Notes under the pieces: generated by a model | The model's database searches: none | What the model was told of the DNA's origin: nothing | Seen by the model: only the letters and a program-made list of their open reading frames with translations | NCBI GenBank assembly: GCA_033782935.1 | Contig: JAWQEG010001226.1 | Span: 1 to 64,000 of the forward strand | DNA from: Petrolisthes cinctipes | Taxonomy: Eukaryota; Arthropoda; Malacostraca; Decapoda; Porcellanidae | DNA: 64,000 bases | Reading direction: 5' to 3' | Translations under genes and position numbers: made by a program | Part shown: in pieces, positions 38,601-51,335 of the stretch | How the letters are laid out: each line of letters starts with the position of its first letter | Position numbering within the stretch: position 1 is the stretch's first letter

Positions 38601-41600
38601 CAAATGACAATTCAGAATCATAAGTTATTCATTGCTCGTGCTTTGGTTTATTTGGAAAGATTGCTTGAAAAGGCTAACTGAACCCATGTGGATGTCAAGG
38701 CAAATGTACCTAAGCTGTGAAAGGGTTGGGGTCATGTGCAAGAAAATTCATTGGCACAACTGTGACTCTTGGCCAGTACGATGGTTTTATACATTTCAAC
38801 GGAACCATCATGCTAGTCCTTGGCAGTGGTCCAGCCCATATATTATTTTGCACATGACCTTTTGTGTGAAGTGACGTGACCTTCTCGCCCATAGTCCGCA
38901 CCGCAAGTCCTCCCCGAGACACACGCCAAGCCAGGTGTAAGTGTGGTTGGTGGTCCTGAGGTCAGGTGTTGCTTGCTCCCCTTCCTTTACCTCCTCTCAC
39001 CCTCACCTGTTTAAACCTTTACTAATATTGACTTTATTGGCTTATGTGTAATCTAATGTACTGTAAATCAGTATTTTGTCATCTAGACTGGCCTCTGTTT
39101 TTGTATTGTTGTGTTATTTTTACAGATTAGACAAGATTGAGTGACTTTTGTGGGGCCACAGAAATACTTGGATGTAATGTTCCCTCCCTTTGAAGAAACA
39201 CTGTTTAATACTATAAGTACAGTATAATGATTTACTATCAGATCCCTCAATTGCACTCTTAAGACTGGTGTAAATATTACAAGGTGACATATTGATACCC
39301 ATAACAACTTTGAGCATAATATCATACTAACCACTTATAGTAATACATAATACCTACCATAGCTGAAAGCCAGACAGAATTCTCTCAATGTAGTATTTTA
39401 CTATACAGTACTAGCTTGTATTAATGAAGCAGGCCTCATTGCTTGCCACTACAATATACTCTTCTGCTTAGTCTGTACATTACTGTCAATCTGTTCTCTA
39501 AAATTATGGTATTCTTATATGATGATACTTAAAGTTGGTTGTTTCCGGTACTTGTAAAAATTTAACTGACCTCATTCATGAAGCTGATACTTAACCTGTA
39601 AGTTTAGACCAGTATGTAAGAAGTTGACAGTAAGTGGGTGTAATACTATGTAACCTTGGTGGTACTTTACTGAACTCCCTTGTCCCAGCACAGCCAGACC
39701 CCAGCAGTGTCAAATGGGGCAGTGTGTTTGTGTCTATTGTATTGTCATTTGTTCTTGATAGCATGATAACTGATGATGCTCGTCTTCTTTGTTCATATGT
39801 CTCTGTATGTTTGTCTCTTTTTCAACTTGAACAGACTCTCATACTTTATAGTTTTTATCCAGGATGCACACCTAGGTTTTGTCAATATTGTGAATCATCT
39901 TACAGAGCACTGAACAACCTTTACTTTCAACTACCATTCCCGTCATGGTAGTTTAGTCTGGCATCAGGGAGGTGATTCAAAAAGTTGAGTGAGAAAACCG
40001 GTTGGATTCTGCTTTTGGATTGAAAGCGTACTGTACTCAGTGAAGAAGGTTGTCTCTGGTGTAGATGAAAATGCCATTTGAGAAAGAGCCTCTATTTAGA
40101 ACATTAGGCTCCTACTTTTTAGGACAGTGGATTCATGTGTTGCTATCTCCATTCTGTCTGGTTATAATTACATGTGAGATGCTGTACATTGTGTAATATG
40201 CTTTACAGTACATAGCTGATATGATTCTCTGTGTTGTACAGTCACAATCCATTATATCCAACTCACCCAGGATAGATGAAATGGAGCTAATGCAAGCTAT
40301 ACTGTTAGTAGTGCGGCTAACTGTGTTCATTACGTACTAACAAAAAGCGATATATGCTTGGTGTTAAATTACAGTAAGCTGTTGTACACAAAAAATGGTG
40401 TGTGTTAACTCCATTTATTAATCCCTCTTGGACTAGCAATTATGAACTGCTACTGTACATATGTACAATTATACATTATGTACAATCATTTTTCTTTGTC
40501 CAGGTGTTATCTAGGTGTAACCTTGTACATTCCTTTCTTATACTTTCTATCCTTATTAGTAGTTTTTCCTTTTATTTTCTTAACTAAAATATAATAAAAT
40601 TGCAGTAATTTATTGCTATACAGTAAACCTTTGATACATGCAAAGGATCATATAATAAATTTCCACTGTAAATCAAATTTATGAAAGTATGGTAAACAGC
40701 TGTAATCATCTTCTCATAACAATGTCAGAGTTACCAAAATAAATAAGCAATTGCAAGAGTGGTAAGGAAAGAGTAGTGGGAAGGGAATGTGTTGTAAAAT
40801 CTCAGGCAAAGCAAACAATTACAGTTATATAACAACACCAGAAACATTTTCTGGATATTGTTTTTCAAGTAAATTGTAGTAGATAGGGAATTTTTCTCTA
40901 TTACCATCCCTTCTGACATTATTCTGCATGCCTCAAGTTTACAATCAATTCTGTGTAACTATTCCAGTATTGTAATTATTTACATGTCATTCATTAACAT
41001 GTCTTTCTATGTAACATCAGGTAACACTACATTCATGTGTCTCCCTAGGAATTTTGGTTTGTTTTTGTACCCATTGTTATTGCTTTCCTGCCAGTCAGTC
41101 TATTGTTTATGCTGTATGACATTTCATTTCACTCTATCCTCCTTTCCTCAGTGTACTGTACTTAGTTCTCTGTTTCCCACATACTAAGTCTCATACACTC
41201 TTCAGCTGTCAATAATATCTTCCCTCATAAAATCCACTACAGTGTTTGATAAGTAGAGGAAAACACCACTTGAGAAGGAGCCTTGATAGGTGTCATCTCG
41301 CTGCTGCTATTTCAGGTCAAAAGGCCTCAAAGGGTTGTAGGAAAGCACCATCAATGAAAGCTCCTCCTCAAATGGTGTTTATATCCGTATGAGACTTCAC
41401 ACTTTGTTTGGGTACAGCATTTTTCCTATTACACTCCTAGATTAATGTCGACCTCTCCCACGTAATATCACAAATCGTCACACATTACATTATTAACCTG
41501 TGTGCTCCTTGCCTGCTTCACAGTGACCATGGACAAGGGAAACTGGACTTCGAGGTGTCAGACTTGTTCATGTTTGGGTGTCCGCTGGCCTTGGTGCTCT

Positions 41601-44600
41601 CGTATCGCAAGATGGTTGCTCCCGATAAAAACTGTGAGTCCTTTCTTTACATTCACCTATTTATATTTTGTACTCATGGGTGGGTATGCATGTGTGTATG
41701 TTTTGGAAAAAGAATATAAATATTTATATTTTATATCTTTTTAGTTAAAGATTATGGTTTCTCTCTTCTTTTCATAGACCCCCTGTAGAACCTTTGCTAG
41801 GGCTACCTTTTTATCTGGAGAGTTATCATTTCATTTTCCATACATCCTCATTCTGATAGTGCCCCATTGTAGAATTGTCTTATTTACATTATTTATTTTG
41901 CATGGCTTCTACCTTACCCTTTTGGCCATCCAAATGGTATCAAGTGGTGGGAGCAATTTATTCAACCAATTTGCATGGTGTTGTGTAATTCTGTTAATTT
42001 TTATTTGGGGACATGTATTCATTAGAAGAAATGCAGCTTGTATGGAGGATTATATGAATATATTTGTTGTTAAATTGTCACAATTGTGTAGTGGAAGCTG
42101 ACCTGAAATTCTGAATGTAGGAAATGGAAGGAGGAACCAGAATTCAAAATCTGAGAGGTAAAAGGTAACCCAGGCCTTTCCATGAATCTACTGGAACCAT
42201 TGCAGTAATACCTCCCTGAATAGACCTGTCAATCCATTCATACTACCACCTTATGCCGACACATTCTTCCTTCTACTAACTGTTACCTCTACCATCTTAA
42301 TGTATTTTATTCCTTTACCAGCAACATGTTTTTTATTTGTCACGTATTTTATTCTACCATTTATTTTATTCTACCATTTAGCCTATTTTATTCTACCATC
42401 TTATTAATGTATTTTATTCCTTTACCAGGCAACATCCAGCGTCCAGCTTGCCAGCAAGTGTACAATCTCTTTCATCCGACGGACCCCTTGGCAGTCAGAG
42501 TGGAGCCACTCTTTTCCGCCCGTTTCTCTCTCCTCCCTCCTATCACAATTCCTCGCTATGCCAAATACCCACTTGGTGATGGAATGCCCACTCATTTATG
42601 TAAGTCACTATGCTTTTAGTTCTACCAGTCAGATACAAATACCACACTGACAAAACAAAACATACACTGAAAAATGGGGTATTTGAGAATAAAGTGAGAT
42701 AAGTTTACATACTGCCAGTGCCAACGTATTTGTGAACTTGTCTGCCATATTAAAAAAGATACCTGAAAAAAAAAAAACATTCATGGACAAATAAAAAAAA
42801 AATTTCCATCTCAATACAGTTGGGGCAGTTGAGAACATTGATGAGCATCATTAATAAAAACATAATAAAGTGCTGTTTTCATGGCATAATCTTTGCATGG
42901 GCATATAGTAGCAAGAGAGGGGATCAGAGGGGCCATGGTCCCCAATTCACTAAATATAATTTTGTTTGTTAGATATTATTCATAGTTAATTGATTTGGTT
43001 ATTAAACATGTACTGTACAATGGTATTTTTATATTGTGTAGCCTAATGTTAAATTAGTAATAACAGTAATATACAGTACATATATTTTACCTTTTTTTAA
43101 CATTTGGCTTTTAATCGAGGAATTCTTATATGTTGCAGTGGAATGTATCCAGAGCAATGGGAGTGTATTCCTGGGTAGCAGTGGAGGTAGTGGTGGGTCT
43201 CCCTCCATGGCTGGTCACTCACGCAGAATGTCTGATGCCTCCATCCTCTCCACTATGTCTGGGATGGCTGATGCCGTGACACCTGCCACCATCAGTGTCT
43301 GTTAGTGTCATTCAGTGCACTTGTACCTACGAGTATAAGCTGTTTATTGTAGCTCTCTAACAGTGTTTGGTTATGCCTTTGTAGCTGAATAAATCATACA
43401 AAAATGTTTCATTATTATAATGTTAATACTGTATATCACAAATGAAGTACAATCCTGGTTATTGTACAGAGTATTTTTTTTATTTTTTGTTTATTCAATC
43501 TGATTGTAGTTTGTGATCAGATATCCCAAACCCATGATCATGAGAAAAGATTTTTTCCAGTTAATTACAGCAGAGAAAAATTAATATTAGGTTAATGATG
43601 AGTGGTAGGAATTCTCTTACAGTATACTTCTTGAGTGTAGAGTGTTGACTTTTTTTTTTTTTTTTTTTTTTTTTTAAGTGCTGAAAGAAATAAGGGTTTA
43701 GGTACTAATAGGAGTACATTTTTTCATTTTCTTCAAAAATACCCACAGAACAGTAAAGTGTTAATATGTACTTGTGCCTTGGGGTGGACAGTGAAGAGAT
43801 GGTGGGGCAGCAAGAGGGTGGACTACGCCCTCTACTGTCCGGAGGGTCTGGCCAACTTTCCCACCAACTCACTCCCACACCTGTTCCACGCCTCATACTG
43901 GGAATCCTCTGATGCTATTGCATTCATCCTCAGACAGGTAAGATTGGAGTGAGTAATGAACAGTGGATGTAGGAAAGAATATCTGGGAAAGTTAGGGGCA
44001 GATAATTAAGTAGGGTCGATAGGGGCTTTCCAAGTGGTGCACACATATACTTTGTATGCACCACTTGACCATGAGGGAATTGAAGTCCGAAACATTGAAT
44101 TAATTTGGTTGGTCACAGTACAGGGTAAAATTGCTAAATATCAGAGCAAAGTGCAGATATACTACTGTCCATATATTTTTAGGATTTTCTATTATTGTAT
44201 TACACCTTACTTTACTAAGGTTTATGTTGTGTTTTTAGATTGTGCGGATGGACCATGGAGCAATGGCGTCTGATGACAAAGACCTTCCAGTCTTCTCTCC
44301 AACACAACCTCGTGAGAAGTGGATTAAAAAGAGAACTTCTGTAAAGATCAAGGTCAGTTGAGTTAGTTGACTGATGAATGTAGGAGAGGTGCATACAATA
44401 CCATAATAATGATATAGAGCATTTTGTTGCACACTTAACTTGTTGCTTGATTTGATTTGAATGGTGGATAGTGGAGTTAATGAAAAAGTTATTGATGTGT
44501 TTTGTGAATACAGAATGTTGCTGCCAACCATCGAGGCAATGATGTGATTGTACGAGAAGGTGCCCCACAATCCCTCCAAGCTCGCTTCATGTATGGACCT

Positions 44601-47600
44601 CTGGACATGGTTGCACTTTCAGGTATAGTTCAATACAGCACATCCTTTGTGGGTAATTTACAATTTTTATCCAGGATTTTATTGAATTTATGATTCTTCA
44701 GAAAGAGACATTATGAGTCTTCAACAGGCCCAGCCTGGATTACAACTGCAAAGTGATTACTGCTAATATATACATTCTTCCTTACATATAGCATAATTGG
44801 CAGTAGTAGTGAAAGATGTTCAGGACCAGGCAGATGAAACAACTTGTTTTCTAAAGCATAGCCCTTAGCCTCAATTCTTCTAACCTTCTCTAAATATATT
44901 TCAGATTTCAGTTTTACTCTGGAGTTGTTGGGAATCGGACAACATGCCACATTTGCGTGATTTTGAGAGAATGTTGATATTTTAGGATGTTCATTATACA
45001 AATCAATATATAATAAATGAAAAGACCATTTGCAGGTGAGAGGGTAGACATTCACATCATGCGTGATCCTCCTGGGGGTGACTGGCAACAGGTCAGCACA
45101 GAGGTAACTGATAAGACTGGTCGAGCGGCATTTACTCTGCCTCCAGACAAGGCGCTGAGTTGTGGCATGTATCCTGTCAAGATGGTGGTCAGGTTAGTAC
45201 TTACTATTTCCATAGTAGGGTTAGTGGCTTCTCAGAATGTTATTTTCTTAAATGCAAAACTCTCTTTCAATGATGAATTGATGTAAAAACACACAAACAT
45301 GACTGGTGGCATCCCTCATTTTGTACAGTTTTGTCATTGATGTTTTTGTACTTTCACCACTTGACAGAGGTGACCATACCAGTGCCACCATGTACCTGAC
45401 GGTTGTGCCACCACGAACTGAGTGTGCCGTTTTCAGCATTGATGGATCCTTTACTGCTTCTGTGTCTGTAAGCGGCAAGGATCCCAAAGTCCGAGCTGGT
45501 GCTGTCGATGTTGTCAGGTAGAGGATATGATTTCTTTACACCTGATTTGATATTCCCATTAACTTATGATGGTAATGTGAAATTTAGTTATAATCAAAAT
45601 CCAAGCTGTTTCCACTGCCATCAGAGTTCAGGGAAATAGTTTATTTTTTATTCTTTATGAGGGCAGGATGTGAAAAGTAAAATATACTCCAACATAGCCA
45701 AAATATTAAGACAACCTTATGACTGCCCAACACAAGCCTTTCATTGTCAAATTCTATACTTCACAATGCCAGAAAACCAAAATCAGTAAACAAAAACTAC
45801 AGTATATACAATATACTTACTTGCTTATATTTTCTTTCTGGTTGTAATCTCACCAAACAGACACTGGCAGGAGCTGGGTTACCTGATCATATATGTGACA
45901 GGTCGACCAGACATGCAGAAGCAGAAGGTGGTGTCATGGCTGGCCCAGCATAATTTCCCACTTGGCCTAGTGTCCTTCGCTGATGGACTTTCCAGAGACC
46001 CCCTCGGACATAAAGCTGACTATCTACGAAGCCTAATGCAGGTCAGCATTTTGTCACTTGTAGGGAAGTGGCAAGTGAAAAGCTTAAAAGTTCAGGTTAC
46101 AGAGAGAATAACAAGAAAAAGGTAAGGGAAGTGCAGGGAGAGACAAGGGTAAGGATGGTGGAAGGATCGGAAGTTTATTTTAATATATATATACAATACC
46201 TTCACCCTGGGGCTTTTTGCGGTCAGGAGCTGTGACTCATACAAGGCCTCAAGATTATTGAGTGAAGCTTCGAGGTGTTAGGTGCTTCACCTGTGCTCCA
46301 TTAGATAAAACGGTAAAGCTTTAAGGTGTTGGTTGCTGGTTTGTTACTTGTTGATTAATTGCAAACTGGATTAATTGATTGTTATTTGACTCCATACCTT
46401 CAGGATCAAGCACTGTCAGTGGTTGCAGCATATGGTAGCTCCAAGGATATCACAGTGTACACAAGTATTGGACTTAAGCCAGACCAAATCTTCATTGTGG
46501 GAAAGACGAGCAAGAAGCAACAGGCACTGGCCCAGGTTAGTTAACTATCTCTGGTTTCAAACTGTAGGAGCAAACACTAATAGTAAAGAAATATTCTTTT
46601 AAATGTTTGCTGTAGCCAGTTTCTTTTATGGTCATTAATCAGCTCAAAACTATATCATCCAAGTAACAAAATAGCTTTGCCTGGTACTTCATTCTTAACT
46701 ACAGTACAGTACTTCAGCCAAATGAACCAATTTTGTGCAGACACCTGGGTGACTGATAGGGCTTTAGAGGTTACTGCTTGACAATTTTACTAACCACAGA
46801 AACTACTGGATTCAAATTGTTAACTTCCAATACTTTTGCCAGGTGCTGATAGATGGGTATGCAGCCCACCTTACGTCCCTCTCAGCTCCAAGCAAATCTC
46901 GACCAGCACGTGGGGACCCCCAGATGCTCATCCCTAGAGGCTCCTTTGGTCTCCCTGGCCAAAACAATGCTCTCAGGAGGAGACGGTAAGTGGTTCTAAG
47001 ATGGTGTGGTGGGAGAATGGGTTGTATGGTGTGTTGTCTATTTAACATGGTCCTTGCTGTGATAATGATGCTTTGTTTTTGTTTTCTGTGTAGGTATAAT
47101 AATTGAAGCTATACAGTAGTAGTTAGGTGCAACCAAACTAGGCAGGTTTGCTATTAAGGATCAAAGAGAAAATGTTCCCGTCAGCATCTGGTCATTAGCC
47201 TGCATGGCAGTGCATGGCTTAAACTTCTCAGTGGGGCATAGATAAGTGGAGTGGTAGGACTCTTGTCTCATGAATGCGCATGACTGTATAGTCATGTGAT
47301 CAGTGCTTTCTAACATCAGTCTTTTGGAGAGGGGATCAGTGCACAATTACATATTGGTAAGTGTTACTAACCACTAGGAAACAGTACTACAGTACCAAGA
47401 TATGAAATACTATAATACAATAATACAAAAATACCTGGATAAGAAATATAATAGATGGCAGCATGTGAAGAAAAGTATGGATTGTTAGTTACAGCTGATA
47501 CAGCTAATAACGAAAATATTATTTGGATATGAATATACATTATGTTTAATCATTTCTGTAATGCTTGCTGCAAAATAGTCCAATAACAGAATCAAGATCC

Positions 47601-50600
47601 CAAATATCAACCTAAAATATGGTTGCTCAGTAAATTTGTAGGCTGATGAATCCAGTTTGATGCTCCATGTGATGTCTTGAGGGTATGGGGTGGCTGGGCC
47701 CTACCACCAGATGTGTGTGAGAGTTTGCCTGATGAGTTATTTACCATAATTGAAATAATGATGATAATGATACAGTACTGTAAAATTATTTTAATAACAG
47801 GAGTTACTTCACCATTCACTATTTTGTGTCATAGTTTAATACTGTACTTATATAACTAGAGTTTATCATCTCAAGAGTTAACTACAAATTTTTTTTTTAT
47901 ATACACTACAGTAAGCAGGTATATGTCTCAACACATCCCAGCTAGGTATCGGAAAATTCTGTGCTTAGGTGCTTTCGTACAGTTGATGTTATGGTATTAC
48001 ATTAGTCTTGAAAGAGCTGGAATCTAATTTTAAAATGTTGAGATACTGGTGAACTGAAGGCTACTATTTCAATCAAACTGCCCAAAAACATTCTACTGGA
48101 GTATAGATGCAATGTGTTGTGGCATAGTTTGAAAAAACTTATTATCTCCATTTTCCAACAACATCTTACACCCTTACCTAACAGGATGATTATGTAGTCT
48201 TAAGTTTATTGCTATACAGTAGCATTGTATCCCTGCTTTTATTGATCCGTTACTTCAGTTATCGCTTCTACATGCTAACTGCTCTCTTAACAGGAAACCC
48301 AGCATGAAGGCAGCTAACCTTACATAGTGTTGAATTTTGAAAGTTTTTGGTGATAGTCTTAAGCAAGGTATTTTTCTTTCACTGAATCTGCCAGCTATAT
48401 TAGCACAATGTTGGGAAGGTTTAATGCCAACCTTCATTTATACTACAGTGCCACTGTAGCTGTATGATTAATAATTATACAGTATTTGGGATATTTTCCT
48501 CAGCTGAATTATATTGTCTAGCATTGACCCTTATTCAACTTCACAACGATGAAGACTTGGTGGTGTATCCCACCTTGTTTATTAATACCACCCTTTGTAT
48601 TTAGATAGGCTTATTTGTCTGCAATTTAATTTTTTACCTACAGGAAGATCATCATCACCAGGTGTGTTAGTGCTGTTGGATACACTTATCTGTGATACAG
48701 TTGCTGGAGCATTTCTTGCAATGTGGCAACTGTGTGTTTGTATATATGTGAGGTGTACAGTGGAAGAAACAGCAGAGGGCCAAGAATGATCCAGACAAGA
48801 GAAAAAGGCAAAGTACAGTCTCATGCAGTTTCATCTAAACGGTTTGATGTCATTGAAACTATGCTCATTGGTCTAACATTTTGCAATGCTTATACTAACT
48901 TGAGACCTTAGTCATGTGTTTCAGTAGGTAATGCTCAGTGTGATTGTGTAAACATGGACCTGAAGTGCACTGTACTAAAATATTTAATTCAAAGCTATGG
49001 GTTGCTTCTGTGGTACAGTGAGAAGGCAAAACTCGAGGCTTAATAAATAAATGTTAGGCAAGGGTTAATGACACAGTACTTACTGGTACACTGTTGATCA
49101 AACCTCTCATGTTTCTACTTGTCACTGCCTGGAAGGGGAGCATTTGGGGTTCTTACTTCTGCTTTTGCTGTGTGCCTCATATTTTGGTATACCATAGAAA
49201 TCCTTTTAGTAATCCTTAATCCAGTGGCTGATAATCTTTTTTTTTTTTTTTTTAATTTATATGAGACAATTCTTCAATTCAGGGGATTATGTGTAGCAAA
49301 AAAAGTCTGCAAAGTATTTCAAGTAATATGTAAGCAGTTGCTAGTTGCTTAAATTCAAAATATATACAGAACCTGTATTAACCCAAGGTTATTTAAAATA
49401 TCAGAAAAACTTCCTAATGTCCCACCATAGTCAAGTCATCGTATATGTGTTTGTATCATGTTTTGTATTTTCCATGTCATTGCCGTATAGCATTGATCAG
49501 ACAATAATCTGATGTTTGGTGTTGGGTTGCACCAGTCATTATAAGTTCTTGAAGTAATTAAATCTGAAGAGACTGGTAATTTATGTGTAGGAGAAAATTA
49601 GTACAGTATAACACTCAAGAGGGTATAGAGGTATCAAGTCATATAAATATATAGATTGCATTGTACTATATACAAAATCACAGTTAGCACATTACACAAA
49701 ATGCACAAGCCAGTGTAACAGTAATGTGTGTATCCAACATAATCTATTCCATACTGTTAGTGAAAATGTGAACTGAATAACTCAAAATCATATACACTTG
49801 CATGATGGTATTAATTATTGCAAGAGTGTATTGTTCTTTTCATTTGCAGGTTAACACAGCCAAATTTCACTTTTTGCCCATTTAGTAATATATTTATACT
49901 GTCGTAAGCCATAGTATATGGCCACCCTGGTTGCTTGTGGTGAGGGGTCCTTTCTGAATGGTAGTTTACGATACTCCAACATTTTGGTCAACTAATGCCT
50001 TTTTCTTCAACATATGATACTTCTTGCTGTACAACTTTCAGTAAAGTACAGTAATGTGAAAAATGTCTCTCTGATGTACTCTACCTCATCGTCAACTGGG
50101 ATGGACCAGAATTTATGGGTTGTGACTGTACTGCCTGCCAACTATACAAGATATTCCACCCTCAATACTGTAATGTTCTACTTTATGTTACTTACAGGAA
50201 GAATGCTTTAAAATTAGTATTTTGTCAAATTTATCATATTGGCTTGTACCAGATCCACCAGTTACAAGCCTTGGTTCAAAATCCTTAATTCATGAAGTAT
50301 TGGTATGTAACAATGTTAAGACAAGAATCTAAGTGAATGTTGGCAGTCTGTACATGTAGTTTTCTGGTGGCTGTCTGTAGTTTAAATATGTTTCTCGCAG
50401 TAACATTTATTTCACTACGTTGACCATCATGAATGAAACACAGTTGGATACAGTTATCTGTGGTACAGTAGTTGGCTCATTCTGTATGTTGCAGCACTGT
50501 GTACAGTATATAAAACTGTACAAGTACGAGTATGTGGCATAATATAAAGCAGCCTTATGATTTTTGTCATCTACTGTATCATATTTTCCCTGTAGTTGAT

Positions 50601-51302
50601 GGTAAATGTCCACAGCCAATATTTCCCAGTGTTTGATTGGCTGATGCATAAATCATAAATTATGAATGGATGAGCTTCGACCAGTCACAGTTAATTTATG
50701 CAGTAGTGACTGTGAATAAGTACCATTGGCTAAAATATAGGAGGCTGTAAGTTGGGGCCATATGTGAGAAAGTAGTGGACGAAATAATGATAGCGGCTGG
50801 AACTGGATATGGCTCCTTGTTGCTAGTGTGCCTGGAGTCATTGTCCCAGTTACCATCATTACTTGGATCACAACTTTTCTTACTTGTAGCCCATATTATG
50901 ATGCATACACTCAGTTGTACATATTAGCACTAAAAGAAGAAAACAGTAACTGGTATTCTTGTGTCCAACTGTACAGTATATACGAGTTTTATCTCTTTAT
51001 TTATTTTTCTTGTTCTTTCTGCAGCTGATATGAGTTAGTTGCACATATTGACAGATGTAAAACTTTTAACCTCTGGGTGGCAAATTTGTTTTAGGATTAC
51101 TGTGTTTGGTGAAATATGAGCGAAATGGGTGATTTTGAGTCGGTCATACCACTACGTCATTTCTCCATAGGTTCTTCAGTTTCTCCTTCGTGGAATTAGC
51201 ACTTTACAATTCCCTGCAGGGACATGATTATGGTGAAGGATGTGACTGCATTGTAGATGCAGCATATGACCTTGAAATAAATGTAAATTTTCATCAAGAT
51301 AC

Positions 51303-51335
<33 letters not shown>

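Larger units (their letters stand above)
35684..41523 (+). other. Intron 13 (5.8 kb)
   Basis: Contains a mariner-like MITE (36856-37073), MITE copies B and C, a 42-nt candidate cassette exon (38895-38936), a foldback MITE (41260-41381) and its half copy (40063-40098). No other gene seen. Confidence 0.75.

Noticed and set aside
40618..40650. Another pogo-like element starting TACAGTAAACCTTTGATAC
   Set aside because: Only one end-like sequence is visible; no inverted partner found.
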